NCBI RefSeq assembly: GCF_001625215.2
Contig: NC_030386.2
Span: 36,645,296-36,709,295, forward strand
Length of the DNA: 64,000 bases
Direction of reading: 5' to 3'
Source: Daucus carota subsp. sativus
Lineage: Eukaryota > Streptophyta > Magnoliopsida > Apiales > Apiaceae
In this document: positions 19,850 through 31,441 of the stretch, piece by piece
Layout: each line of letters starts with the position of its first letter
Numbering within the stretch: position 1 is the first letter of the stretch
Program-made: the position numbers and the translations under genes
The notes under the pieces: model-generated
Told to the model about the DNA's origin: nothing
Database searches by the model: none
What the model saw: only the letters and a program-made list of their open reading frames with translations

Positions 19850-21151
19850 TTAGCTGCCGGACACCGGCTCTGCTTTGAATATCGTCACACGGAGCAATTT
19901 CTTAGAAGGCTCAACCAGCTCAAACACACATACATCACCTACTGCGAGTGCATTGTCCTCTGCAAATTGCTGCCAACCCAAACCCACTTTAACTCTGTTC
20001 GACTCGACGCGAAACTTAACCAGCCAAGTTCGTCTTCCAAGTCGAATAATAAGAACTTCGACTCTGTCCTTCATATAGGTCTTCAGATCGGCCTTCTTTG
20101 CAAACTGCCAAAATAACAGTTACAAAACCAACCGAATCCCTTAAAACTAGTCTGCGTTCTCTAAAACATAGATATTTATAACATGCACTAATAAAAACCG
20201 AAGAGAACTATAGAATGTACAAATTTCATCTGCTTAATTACGTACCCATCCTTGCGTTTTACCGACAAATGAGGGTTTCATAACTTTAATGAAAAAGGGG
20301 AAACTGGATTTGAAGGCTTTGGCCGAAGCACATGCGTTATTGCACTCTTCCTTACCTGCATGCAAATATTAAGCCGAGAAGATATAAAATTTGTTGGAGA
20401 ATAAATTTGAAACAGAGGAGCTAATTAACTTGCCTCTGATATTATCATGCTGCTGGACTGGATTATTCAGATCAACCTCTAGTTTTATAGGCCTCTTCAT
20501 CATGCGAGTACTACATCCAATGCCATTTGCAACGTCTCCTCGTTCCTCCTCACTGCTCGAGGTTTCGTTGTCCAGTGAAGCTTTCGCAATGTTTTCTTTC
20601 TGCAATTTTTGCATCAAACAGTCACCAACACCATGATTTTCTTTAAGCCCAGACTGTACCCTTTTCTTTTTACAAGCCCTGAGTTCATCATTTAGCCTTC
20701 CTTTCGTTCTTTTCCCTAGTTTTTTCGGATAGTCTATCTCGGTAGCACTCGTATCAAATATCACCACCTCGAAATCACAATTCCCCTGATACTTAAAAAG
20801 TACCGAATGGCCAAAACACAGAGAGTAGAATGTTGCGAATTGAGGCCAACCGTTTCGCAACCAAACCTTGCCTTGTTTCCTTTGCAAATCCACTGGCCAA
20901 GGTGCACCACCTGGAGCTTTTAATCGAACTTTTCCGTGTAGCTCAGTTCCATACTTTTTCACAAACTTTTCGGGAATCATCTGCCATTTACATATAAAAC
21001 AAGTGACGAAGAGATTATGTTATGCATTGTGAAGCGAAATGTTTGCATGCGAGACACTTACCAGCTTACTCTCGGAACTGATTTCAGAGATGATGATTTT
21101 GAAAAAACAGTGAGATTTTGCATGACGATCAGATGGAAAAGAAGACTCCAT
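19850..21151 (-). CDS. B3-domain (REM-type) DNA-binding protein, two B3 domains
   Basis: Exons on the minus strand: 21151-21062, 20980-20434, 20355-20246, 20104-19850; sum 1002 nt, 333 aa. First B3 domain spans about residues 15-110: FFKIIISEISSESKL, IPEKFVKKYGTELHGKVRLK, WPQFATFYSLCFGHSVLFKY. An acidic/basic linker follows (KKLGKRTKGR, SSSEEERGD). The second B3 domain covers about residues 225-325: FPFFIKVMKPSFV, then RTWLVKFRVESNRVKVGLGW and DVCVFELV. This layout is that of the plant REM/VRN1-like B3 group, nuclear DNA-binding proteins often active in reproductive tissue. The second intron appears to be GC-AG: exon end AGAG followed by GCAAGT. Using the nearest GT instead leads straight to a stop, while the GC site restores a complete second domain. 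Confidence 0.88.
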
Positions 21152-21184
21152 GTGTATTGTACTTCCAACTTTGTCTGGTCTTAA

Positions 21185-21558
21185 GAGCAAGTCCAAGAGT
21201 GCCCTATATTAATGTCCTAAATCAAAATATAAGGCATGTGAAGCAAATCAATGCTCCAACAATGTCCTAGTGGTGCCTTAAAACACTAGGACATGTAAAA
21301 ATTGCCTTATTTTTGAGGCACCAATATGCATGCCCTATTCAATAAAAAAATAGTTTCCTACCATTCCACTACATCTCTCTCTTCTCTCCTTTTCATTTCC
21401 CTCCAATAACAATTTAAATATATTAATATTTTAATAATAAGGCACAATAATGAGGCATGTTGTTGGAGTTGATATATGAAGATGATGTCCTAAATCACTA
21501 GGACACATTATTTTATTATATTTATAGGACATTTGCTAGGACATTGTTGGACTTGCTC
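21185..21558. mobile_element. Tourist-like MITE (GAGCAAGTCCAA type)
   Basis: Inverted ends GAGCAAGTCCAA and TTGGACTTGCTC, with TAA on both sides (21182-21184 and 21559-21561). 374 bp with no coding capacity. The 3-bp TAA duplication indicates the PIF/Harbinger superfamily. It lies just upstream of the B3 gene start. Confidence 0.8.
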
Positions 21559-21561
21559 TAA

Positions 21562-22400
21562 ATTCACAGAAGATCAGATTCGTGTTGCAGAGTTTCAATA
21601 CGATGCGTGTAGTTTATATGTGTTTGTATTGTACGTTATGCGTGCCACTGTTTAGCAAAAAACAAATAATCATGACTCCCCCTGTCACAGCAAGGGAGAA
21701 AAGGTTTACAAATATTACTGCTTCTTCGAAATTTTAGTCCTATTCATCATTTTCACACATGTTAAGGTATTTTAAATGTGTTTACTTCTCTTTTTATTTT
21801 CATTTTCAGGACTCTTTAATTGATAGTAAACCTTGAAAACAGTATTTAATAAGATTAACTTGATGTTTTCTAAAGCCAACTTTCACTAGAAGTGAGCATT
21901 AAATATTTACTATAATTGATCAATTTTGGAAAGACAAGTTCAAAATTAAGTTTTGAAAAGTTGTATTGGAAAAAGAGTAGGACAGTGTTATGGGAAGTTC
22001 ATTTTGACAAATAGGACTAACATTTGAAATAAAAAGTTAGGAACGGTAACTAATCATCAATTAATTTTTATTTCATAATTTGTTTAAATGATTAAATGTT
22101 CGATTGCTTAGTTATTTATCTGATTAAATATTAATCAATTTAATTAATTTTTATTAATCCTTATTTTATGCATTCGTCGATTAATTATAGTGTTCGTATT
22201 TTTATAGCAGCGCTTTTAACCTGTCTGATGATTTAAATAACTAAATTATTTAAATATTGATGTGCGCATGTACAATATTGGCAATTAAAAAAAATTAATT
22301 CCATCAACTTAATACACATAAAAAATATATCTATACATATCTTTTAAGCTGTATAAAATTTATCGGTTCCCATCACATTTTAGGAGACTTATATGCATGC

Positions 22401-22434
<34 letters not shown>

Positions 22435-22486
22435 TAATTATTGACATAATAAAATTTACTCTACGTCCATGTATGCAGGGCTCGGG
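21562..22486. other. AT-rich intergenic region with compound microsatellite
   Basis: No gene seen. A GCATGC(AT)n(AC)n microsatellite lies at about 22394-22434. Confidence 0.4.
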
Positions 22487-22495
22487 AAAATTCAT

Positions 22496-22966
22496 GGGGT
22501 TTTTTCATAAATATATAGGAAAAAGTAAATTTTTGCAAATTTACTTTTCTCAAGAATAGCTATTTGCAGTTATACTACACTAAGTTTCTAAATTGCAAAA
22601 ATACTACCCCTCCCTTCTGCAACTGAATGCAACCACATGCAACTGAATGCCTGATTTCAAGTTCCAATTCTCAAATGTCATTTTCGACCTCATCCTTGAA
22701 ATCAGGAGTTGCAGTTGCATATGAGGTTGCATATTAGATCAAAATAGAATTAACTGAATGCAACCTCATAAGCAACTGAATTTTTTTAGGGTGGGGTGAT
22801 ATTGTGGTGGATTTGGGTTGCAGGCCTACAACTGATGTATGGATGCCTCTGGCGGGGCTATTAGATCAAAATAGAATCAACTGAATGCAACCAAATGCAA
22901 CTGAATGCAACTAAATGCCTGATTTCAAGTTCCAGTCTCCAAATGTCATTTTCGACCAGATTTTCA

Positions 22967-23036
<70 letters not shown>

Positions 23037-23245
23037 TCCAAGGATGAGGTCGAAAATGACATTTGAAAAGTGGAACTTGAAATCAGACATTCAGTTGCAT
23101 ATGAGGTTGCATTTAGTTGCAGGGGGAGGGGTAGTATTACTATTTTTGCAATTTAGAAACTTAGTTTAGTATATATGCAATTAATTTAGGAAGATGGTAT
23201 TTTTGCAAATAAGATCCTAAAAAGTAGTATATTTGATAAATTCCC
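22496..23245. mobile_element. foldback Mutator-like MITE with central (AT)n
   Basis: A 9-bp target duplication AAAATTCAT lies at 22487-22495 and 23246-23254. Long imperfect inverted arms, roughly 22520-22700 against 23040-23230, share CTAAGTTTCTAAATTGCAAA, CTACCCCTCC and TGATTTCAAGTTCC in inverted orientation. Inside are repeated CAACTGAATG words and a (AT)n run at about 22968-23034. Nine-bp duplication and long arms suggest a non-autonomous MULE. Confidence 0.75.
22968..23034. repeat. (AT)n microsatellite
   Basis: Perfect AT dinucleotide run of about 33 units at the loop of the foldback element. Confidence 0.9.
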
Positions 23246-23704
23246 AAAATTCATTTGCATATATTAAATCTCCACTCTGCGTTATTTTATTCTATATCTG
23301 TGGAAAGCTCCTGAACAAAGAAGTGGATATTAAGCAGTAACTTTCCTGTGGTTGAGCGATAATCATTTAAATATATTTGATGTTAAATTACAACTCCTCT
23401 TCAATGTACTCAAAAATCGCAAGCTAAATAGAGCAATTGGAAAAAGAAAAAACCTTATGAAGTTTTATTATTTTTATTCCCGGCAAGAACGTACATATGA
23501 CTAATACAACAGGTGAATCGCAAACTAATTATTTTTCACAAATATAAATTACAAACTTACAACCCATATAATTTGGAAAAACAGAAGATAAACCCTGTGC
23601 AAACTCATGAACTCTTTCTTTGAATTGACTTTTTATTCTTTGCCTACTCATTTGCAGGCAATTAAGTGAATTATCTGTAAAAACATAACACAGTGAATGA
23701 AAGT

Positions 23705-24853
23705 TCAGCTGAAACTGAGATCATACTTGGGTTGCCTAGTTGCGGGGTCGAAAAGCCCGAAATGCTTCTCGGTCTCGTCCCCCTCTTTGAGGTACTCATC
23801 AAACATCGCAAACAAGAAGGTTTCGATATTCCCTGGTTTCTTCGGTGTCCCAGTTTCTTTAACATGATTAATCAAATTCTTGTAGTAAGTCCCTGCATTC
23901 TCTACAGTTGTGTCTTTACCGGCTTCCGAAGGCCATCCACTCTCTGATACTACTATATTGATGTTCGAATCACTCAATTTCTCCACAGCCGAGTACATAG
24001 TGTCCAACATTGCATCAAAGAGGTTCGTGTATTGAAGACCGGTACCTTCATCTGATACAACCGTATTTGTTGGCTCAAATAAAGCGTATTGAAGATTTTC
24101 GTCAGGATTTTTTTGGTAGCTGAAATATGGATAAATGTTTGCTAGCAATGGCGAATTGTTATCAGCTAGAAACTGAATGATCGGTTGCATGAACCCTTGT
24201 GCGCTGTCTTTGAATGCACCCTGTGACGGAGGGAACGAATTTCGAGCAAGGAGACCAGAATATGTGGCGGTCGAAACCTTGATTTGATCTTGTAACCCTC
24301 CGGCTACAATTGCGTCATGCAAATTTCTCATGGCGGGGAGAACAAAGTTAAGGTACCGGGAACTATCGTTGTCAGGATCAACTTCATTTCCAACAGCAAT
24401 GTAACGAAATTTGACATCTTGGTAATTTAAAATATTGTCTCGAACCCAATTTGTTGCAGCAACAGAATCTTGAAGGGATTCAAGTTCCGTGTTTGGCACG
24501 TCAAGAATGAGCTCTATGTTGGACCCTCTAAGAGCGTCAAGAGTGGCATGAAGGGGATCGTAGAGCCTCATTCTTCCAATTCCGTTGTCTTTGTACAATC
24601 TCACTGTGTCCTCTTCGCTTGGCCGAGGATCTAAGTTTCTCCCATTACACACGCCTATGGGTTGTGCCCCTGCAAATTAAACCAAACCAAATCAAACCAA
24701 ACGATAAGTGATCAATAAATTTTTTATCATTACACTAACAAGTCACACAAGTTTTGCTTAAAGAGAGAAAACAAAACCTGCAGTCTTAAAAGCAGGCACT
24801 AAGATCCCCAGAAACAACACTGTAGCTTGCATAACACTGATCAGTAAGGCCAT
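23705..24853 (-). CDS. glucan endo-1,3-beta-glucosidase (PR-2), copy 1
   Basis: Exons on the minus strand: 24853-24778 and 24669-23705; 1041 nt, 346 aa. Hydrolyses beta-1,3-glucan of fungal walls and plant callose; GH17. Exon 1 encodes most of the signal peptide ([20 protein letters not shown]) and the intron falls in the usual place, phase 1 before [12 protein letters not shown]. Catalytic acid Glu in [11 protein letters not shown] and nucleophile Glu in [11 protein letters not shown] match the GH17 signature. It ends at PKYDLSFS with no C-terminal vacuolar extension, which suggests secretion to the apoplast. TATA box about 57 bp upstream of the ATG. Its paralogue at 27355 shares flanks on both sides. 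Confidence 0.95.
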
Positions 24854-24908
24854 CGGAATGTTACACAACTCAAATGTTCGGTGTGTTAGTTTGTACAATC
24901 TCACCACA

Positions 24909-24917
24909 CTTATATAG
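24909..24917 (-). promoter_or_regulatory. TATA box of glucanase copy 1
   Basis: Minus-strand ACTATATAAGTG, conserved in position and sequence with the copy at 28573, about 57 bp before the ATG. Confidence 0.7.
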
Positions 24918-25261
24918 TACTCGAGACTCGTCAAGACTTTGAAAGACTCTCGGAAAATTCCAGTTAAGCACATGCAGTCTGCAAAATTAAAAAAAACAAC
25001 CACCACATATCACACTGTGGAAAAAACAATCTTGTAAGTTTCGTTCTGTGGTCGTTTTCTCGAAACGTAGTCTTTGGTTCGCAAACCCCAAATTCTGTAA
25101 CGAGAATTCTAACACATTAACGTGTCCGAAGGCCATTCTCTTCCCAGCTACCACGTCTATCATCTAACCCAGGAAAATTAATTAGGAATTTGAATATTTT
25201 AATAAAAATTAAGATACGCTACAAATATTCAGTAGTTTTCCAAAATTAAGTTCTTATTTCG

Positions 25262-25466
25262 TATTCCCTCTGTCCTAATATGTTCTATATGTTATTTTTC
25301 GATACATATTTTGAGATTTCTATAAAATATAGTGTCATAATATTTTTTAATTTTTTTAACTTTTACTATATTTAAAATTAATAACTATAAAAGCATTATG
25401 AAATTTTATTTTATAAATCTCAAAATGAATGTAAACAAAACAACATGCTGGGCGGGACAAGTATCT
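25262..25466. mobile_element. decayed Stowaway-like MITE
   Basis: ATTCCCTCTGTCCTAATATG at the left pairs loosely with GGGCGGGACAAGTATC at the right. Internal T-rich stretch has TTGAGATTT and its complement. Boundaries approximate. Confidence 0.45.
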
Positions 25467-25581
25467 CACACTCGTGTCAATTAGTATAACGAATTAGTCT
25501 TTCAGGTCGTTTTCTTAAGCAATAGTCTTTTTGGTATACTTTTCCATAGTACCAAGTCCAGATTCACAGGAGTCTCGTGAC

Positions 25582-26184
25582 CTATGTTGCACGGGGACGC
25601 CTACTAGGTGGAGTACCGCAGTTTGGGGACGTCCCGGGGACGGGGACGGCACGGGGACGGCTGGGGACGGCTTGGGGACGTCCCCAAAAAGTTGGGGACA
25701 GCAGGTTAAAATTGGGGACGTTTCCTGGAGTAAAATGATAAATATACCCGTCCCCAATTAAACATAACATAGAAAACCCCAACTCAGTGGCTTCTATTCA
25801 AGTTATATACATTATTCACACGTTCTTCATATATACATACAATCATAACTCTTCTCAAACTACTTTCTCACTCAACCAAATAAACATAACTCATTAGTTT
25901 TCAATGGAAACACAACATGGAATTAGTGGTACTGGATATGGACATGCTGGAAGTGGAAGTGGATCTGACAATCAACCTCCTTTGTGAGCCTGAAATGGAG
26001 AATGAGTTGATCTCCGGTGATATTAATATTTGAGAATGTTGCATCTGTCCTATTTATATTAAATTTTTAATTTTTTATTAATATATTATGTGCCGTCCCC
26101 GTACCCTTTAATTTTAAAATTGACGTTTCATGTCCCCGTCCCCGTACCCGTATATGTTCCCGTACCCGTCTCCGTGCAACCTAG
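25582..26184. mobile_element. repeat-armed hAT-like element (GGGGACG type)
   Basis: Ends CTATGTTGCACGGGGACG and, reverse-complemented, CTAGGTTGCACGGAGACG. Exact 8-bp target duplication CTCGTGAC at 25574-25581 and 26185-26192. Arms are dense GGGGACG / GTCCCC repeats. The core (about 25760-26080) holds a T/C-rich leader and a short frame beginning METQHGISGTGYGHAGSGSG at 25904, ending after about 27 codons. The paralogous site near 29075-29095 has the single, empty CTCGTGAC. Confidence 0.85.
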
Positions 26185-26236
26185 CTCGTGACGTCCAAAT
26201 TACTGTGTCATCAAATATAACCCGACTGATACTATG

Positions 26237-26779
26237 CAGGGATGAGCAAAATCGAACAGGAATCGAAAAATCGAATCATATCGTGTAAATTCGGTTCGGT
26301 TTGGTTTTAATTTTCTGAAAATCCAGTCCATTCGGTCCGGACCAAATCGACCGACATAAAGTTTGGTTCGGTCCGGTCCGTAAAAAAATATTTCGGTCCG
26401 GAACGAATAGTCCAAAATATATATAATTTAATTTATATTTATATTATATATATATATATATATATTATATGTTATATTTATAATATTTAACTTGTAAATT
26501 TAATTATATCTACCTTTAATGAATTGGGGGTGATTAATTAATATGAAAATTTTAAAATAAATCATGATTTTTAGTTTTATTTATAATATAAATTTTTATT
26601 TTTCAAATAATTTCAGTTCTTTTGGTCCGGACCGAATGAACCGAATTATTTCGGTTCGGTCCGGTTCAGTCCATTATAAAACTTCGGTCCGGTTCAGTCC
26701 GAAAAATATTCAAACTTCGGTTCTCAGTCTATTCGGTTCGGTCCGGTTTTGGACCGAACCGACCGAATGCTCACCCCTA
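26237..26779. mobile_element. repeat-armed hAT-like element (TTCGGTCC type)
   Basis: Left end CAGGGATGAGCA, right end reverse-complemented TAGGGGTGAGCATTCGG. Arms are arrays of TTCGGTTCGGTCCGG-like words in opposite orientation around an AT-rich core (26410-26620). No exact target duplication could be read (ACTATGCA against ACTACATG), so the class rests on build and end sequence. It lies 52 bp from the element ending at 26184. Confidence 0.6.
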
Positions 26780-27354
26780 ACTACATGCATGTTCTTTGTT
26801 AGTTTGTCAATTTATATTTTATTTATTTTGTGTTCATCAGAAATTTCGATTTCTTTCTAAAATTTAATTTTTTTTATAAAAATTTTAACATAAAACTTTA
26901 TTCTGGAGAATTTTTTTCAAAATAATATATTAAACAATAATTGTGAAGAGTCTATATGTCGGTCCCCTTCCGGTATAAAAGAAAATTGAGAGGGACAGAA
27001 ACAACAATTAAGATGAAGAATGTTTCAGTATATTTTAAAACTTACCAGACGCATAAGTTTTTTATTTGTACACTTGAAGTATAATCCTATATCTATTAAA
27101 AGCTCTGAACCAAAATATTGAGCAGTAAGTTTACTCAAAACATATAGCTTGCTAAATAGAACAATTGGAAAAAGAAAAACCCTTACGAATAATTTATTAT
27201 TTTTATTCTCGCCAGAGCGTACATATGAGATATGACTAATACAACAGTTTACGGTGAAGCGCAAACTAATTATTAATCCCACACTCAGGAACTCTTTCTT
27301 CAAATTGACTTTATTCGGCGATTAATCTGTAAAAATATAGGACTTAATAAAAGT

Positions 27355-28496
27355 TTAGCTGAAATTCAGCTGATATTTAGGCTGCCTTGTATCGGGGTTG
27401 AAAAGCCCGAAATGCTTCTCGCTCTCTGCCCCATTTTTGTTGTTCTCATCAAACATCGCAAACAAGAAGGTTTCGATATTCCCTGGTTTCTTCGGTGTCC
27501 CTCCTTTAACATGATCAATCAAATTCTTGTAGTAAGTCTGTGCATTCTCTACACTTGCGCCTCTATCGCCTTCCGAAGGCCATCCACTCTCCGATACTAC
27601 TAGTTTGATGTTCGAACCACCCAATTTCTCCACAGCCGAGTACACAACGTCCAACAACGCGTCGAAGAGGTTCTTGTACTGACGACCCCCTTCATCTGAT
27701 ACAACCACATTCGTTGGTGCAATTAAAGCGTATTGAAGATTTTCCTGAGCATTATCGCGGTAGCTGATGAATGGATAAATGTTTGCTAGTAATGGCGAAT
27801 TGTTATCGGCTAAAAACTGAATAATTGGCCTCATGAACCCTTGTGCGCTGCCTTTGAATGCACCCTGTGACGGAGGGGACGAATTTGGACCAATGAGACC
27901 AGAATATGTGGCGGTCGAAACCTTGATTTGATCTTGTAACCCTCCGGCTACAATTGCATCATGCACATTTCTCATGGCGGGAAGAACAAAGTTAAGGTAC
28001 TGGGAGCTATCGTTGTCAGGATCAACTTCATTTCCAACAGCTATGTAACGAAATTTGACGTCTTGGTAATTTAAAATATTGTCTTGAACCCATGCCTTTG
28101 CAGCATCAGGGTTTTGAAGGGATTCAAGTTTCGTGTTTGGGACGTCAAGAATGAGCTCTATGTTGGACCCTCTAAGAGCGTCAAGTGTGGCGTGAAGTGG
28201 ATCGTAGAGCCTCATTCTTTCAATTCCGTTGTCTTTGTACAATCTCACTGTGTCCTCTTCGGATGGCAGATTGAGTCCGTTTCTCCCATTACAAACGCCT
28301 ATGGGTTGCGCCCCTGCATATTAAACCAAACCGAACCGAACCAGACCATAAGTGATCAGTAAATATTTTATCATTACACTAACAAGTCGCACAAGTTCTG
28401 CTTATACAAAGAGAAAACAAAACCTGTAGTCATGAAAACAGGCAATAAGATCCCAAGAAACAGCACCGTAGCTCGCATAAAACTGAGCAAAGCCAT
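27355..28496 (-). CDS. glucan endo-1,3-beta-glucosidase (PR-2), copy 2
   Basis: Exons on the minus strand: 28496-28424 and 28313-27355; 1032 nt, 343 aa. Signal peptide [22 protein letters not shown]17 catalytic Glu residues in [11 protein letters not shown] and [12 protein letters not shown]. It is highly similar to copy 1 across exons, intron position, promoter and 3' flank; differences cluster in the loop after SFISYRDN/PYFSYQKN and near [10 protein letters not shown]-terminus PKYQLNFS, again without a vacuolar tail, so probably extracellular. The duplicated block includes about 0.6 kb upstream to about 29170. Confidence 0.95.
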
Positions 28497-28572
28497 CGGA
28501 AAGCTATACGATAAAATTACCAAGAGTAGTAACTCAAATGTACCGTGTGTTAGTTTGCAAATCTCACCACAC

Positions 28573-28579
28573 TTATATA
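28573..28579 (-). promoter_or_regulatory. TATA box of glucanase copy 2
   Basis: Minus-strand CTATATAAGTGTGGTGAG matches copy 1 and lies about 78 bp before the ATG. Confidence 0.65.
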
Positions 28580-29299
28580 GTACTCAAGTCGTCCAGACTT
28601 TGAAAGACTCCCGTAAATTCCACTTAAGCACACCCAGTCTACTAAACTAAAATCAAATTTCCACACATGACACCGTTGAAAAATCAATCTTGCCATTGTC
28701 GTACTTACCGGGTTTTTGTGGTCGTTTTCGTGCAACGTTGTAGTCTTTGGTTCGTAAACCTCAAATTCTAAGCCGCCGTTAAAATCCAAACACATTAACG
28801 TGTCCAAATGCCATCTCTTCCCAGTTGCCTCGTTTATCATCTGAACTAGGATGATAGTTACTGATATTAGAGGAATTCGAATATATTATAAATAATTAAG
28901 AGACAAAGTCTAGAAATATTTAGTAACTTCCGAAGTTAAGTTCTTACTTTGTGTCACGCAGTCGTGTCAATTAGTTATAACCAATTAGTCGTTCCGGTCG
29001 TTTTCTTGATAAGCAGTCTTTTTGGTTTGCTTACTTTTCTTCTTTAGCACCGAGTCCAGAGATTCATAAATCATAGGAGTCTCGTGACGTACAAATTACT
29101 GTGTCATCTTTTCCAGTTACCGCGCTAATTAGAAGAATCGTCAAATATTACCCAACAGAAATTATATATAGGAAAATTTACTGCCCTATTAACTGCATTA
29201 GCCGTAACCAGTGTGCTAGAAATGTTTATGATTTATGTTTGAGAACCAAAGAATTCAATTTTTTTATATATAAAATCTTAAAAGATCTGATTCAAGTCT

Positions 29300-29735
29300 C
29301 TGTCTAATGGGACGTGAAAATTTGACTAATGGCTGCCAGTGAAAATTGTAAAAATTATAAAAAATCAAAATTTCACGGATTGAATTAAGTTAAAATTTTG
29401 GTATGTTGATTAACGATTATTTCAAAAACACAAGTAATGAAAGTTTTTGATTTCAAGTTCACTGACTTATAGAAATCTGCACATTAATCTCAAGAACATG
29501 AAGAAAAAACTTATTAAAATACAATTTTTTATACATTAGTGAACTCAAAATAGAAAATTTTCACCAACCCGCGTTCTTGAAATCACTCGTATATTAACAT
29601 ATCAAAATTTTATTTCAATCCGTGAAGTTTGATTTTTCATGTTTTTAATTATTTTTACCTTTGATTTTTCAATCTCTACGTTAGCATTAACTAAAGCTCA
29701 GTTAGTCAAATTTTGACGGAGGGAACTAAATAAAT
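29300..29735. mobile_element. foldback MITE with long imperfect arms
   Basis: GAAAATTTGACTAATGG near 29315 is mirrored by GTTAGTCAAATTTTGACGG near 29702. Further in, TTTCACGGATTGAATTAAG near 29372 is mirrored by the CCGTGAAGTTTGATTTTTC region near 29620. Arms of more than 100 bp; no clean target duplication. Confidence 0.5.
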
Positions 29736-30968
29736 TTTTTTGAAAATTTAATTATCGAAAAATTAGATTCTTGACGGAATAATGATAATAATATATAGTT
29801 CATTCAATATATAATATCTAACCATTTGCAAATAAAGATGTCACGTATGACAAAACTACAAATATTAATATAATCATAGTATATATAACTATATATACCC
29901 TTATAACTAATATAAATTATATTATATTTAATTATATAAAATATGATATGATAGTTAATCAATATTAAAATGATATGGTACAATGATAATGCATAGTTTT
30001 GTCTGTTTTCATCAAAGAAAATGTCAGATACTTAAAAATTGTTCCATTTTTGTCAAATTTTAATTGACAATTTTTTATTTCCATTCGAATTAATTATTAC
30101 AAGATTTCTATATGCATACAAATTACCCGATTAAAATAATTTATCAGTATATTACATTATTATATGGGAAAAGTTTGAGTTAAAACTTGGGCAGGCGGCA
30201 TTACTCTTTTCAAACATGTCCCACCATTATGATCGTTACTAACGGACGTCGTGTGCCGTCTGCTTAGTGCTTATATTTCCGTCGCCCATTGGTCAAAAGT
30301 CCAGATTCATAGTCTCGTATATGCCTCACGAACTAACAATCTTTTCAGTTAATTTCCTGATGTTAGTCAGTCGGTACTTGTTATTACTACTTTGAAGTTA
30401 GAAAGCTTCAGCAATCAGCATGCAGAGAAAGTCTAGTTAACCGGCAAGCAGAGAAATCATCTATTTATATATATATAATTGATTTTAAGATGCACATGAG
30501 CTGTTAGGCAGAGTTTAGCAGCGGACCGGTCTATGCGAATCAGTTAAATTCTAATCTAGAAAAATTCGTTATAACGATTATCCGGACCATATAGATTTTA
30601 AGAATTTGGTTACAATTTTGTAAGGATTTTAAGGTTTATATAAATATTTTATATAATAAATAATATTTAATAATATAATTGACTATAATTAGTGCAAATA
30701 TTAATTTATATTAAATTATAATAATTGAATTTATAATTTAGTATGACATATTTGGTTTTCTTTCTAATCAAATTAGTGAAACGTTCAACGATATTTTAGA
30801 TATAATGTTAAAAAAAATTGATTCTCACCAATTATGTTTTAACTTTTATCTTTCATAATATAATAAATTTTCAAATACAAATAAAATATATAAAATTTAG
30901 ATAATTACAATGCAGCTGAGTACTTCACCGTGGCTCAATGTCGAACAAGACTTTGCCCCACTCAAAAC
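29736..30968. other. intergenic start of TLP duplication block 1
   Basis: No gene. From about 29870 it is alignable with 38210 onward, for example the TCTGCTTAGTGCTTA stretch at 30257 and 39367 and GTCCAGATTCATAGTCTCGT at 30299 and 39407. Confidence 0.5.
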
Positions 30969-31433
30969 CAGTGTTGTAAAAAGCGCATTAAGCGGCCGAT
31001 TAAGCGGCCGCCTAAGCGGAATCGGCCCTAAAGCGCTTCGATTTTGTACTAAGCGGGAGATTAAGCGTTTTTGAAAATTAAGCGGATTAAGCGGTCGTTA
31101 AGCGGATTAAGCGGTAATTAAGCGGTCAAAATGATGTTGACTTGCAAATTTGTTTAAAAAAATAATTTTAAAATATTAATTTTTTATTAATATAACTATA
31201 ATTATATTATAAAATTAAAAAAATATATTTTATCAAAAATATTAAAAATGCATATTCTTAACACAACATAATATTATTTTTAAATATATTAATATTATAA
31301 TTAAATATTTAATTATATTTAATTAATTCGCTTATTGACCCGCTTAAAATTCCGCTTAAGCGTCCGCTTTACCGCTTAAGCGCTACAAGGTCCTCCTGCC
31401 GCTTAGAACCAATTTGCGCTTTTCACAACATTG
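30969..31433. mobile_element. repeat-armed hAT-like element (TTAAGCGG type)
   Basis: Ends CAGTGTTGTAAAAAGCGC and, reverse-complemented, CAATGTTGTGAAAAGCGC. Exact 8-bp target duplication CTCAAAAC at 30961-30968 and 31434-31441. Left arm repeats ATTAAGCGG; right arm repeats CCGCTTAA; the core is AT-rich. The paralogous position near 43110-43130 in block 2 lacks it. Confidence 0.85.
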
Positions 31434-31441
31434 CTCAAAAC

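Noticed and set aside
22915-23169. Frame with a long Ile-Tyr run
   Set aside because: Translation of the AT microsatellite inside a foldback transposon.
25531-25782. Gly/Asp- and Pro-rich frames
   Set aside because: They read through the GGGGACG repeat arm and are not genes.
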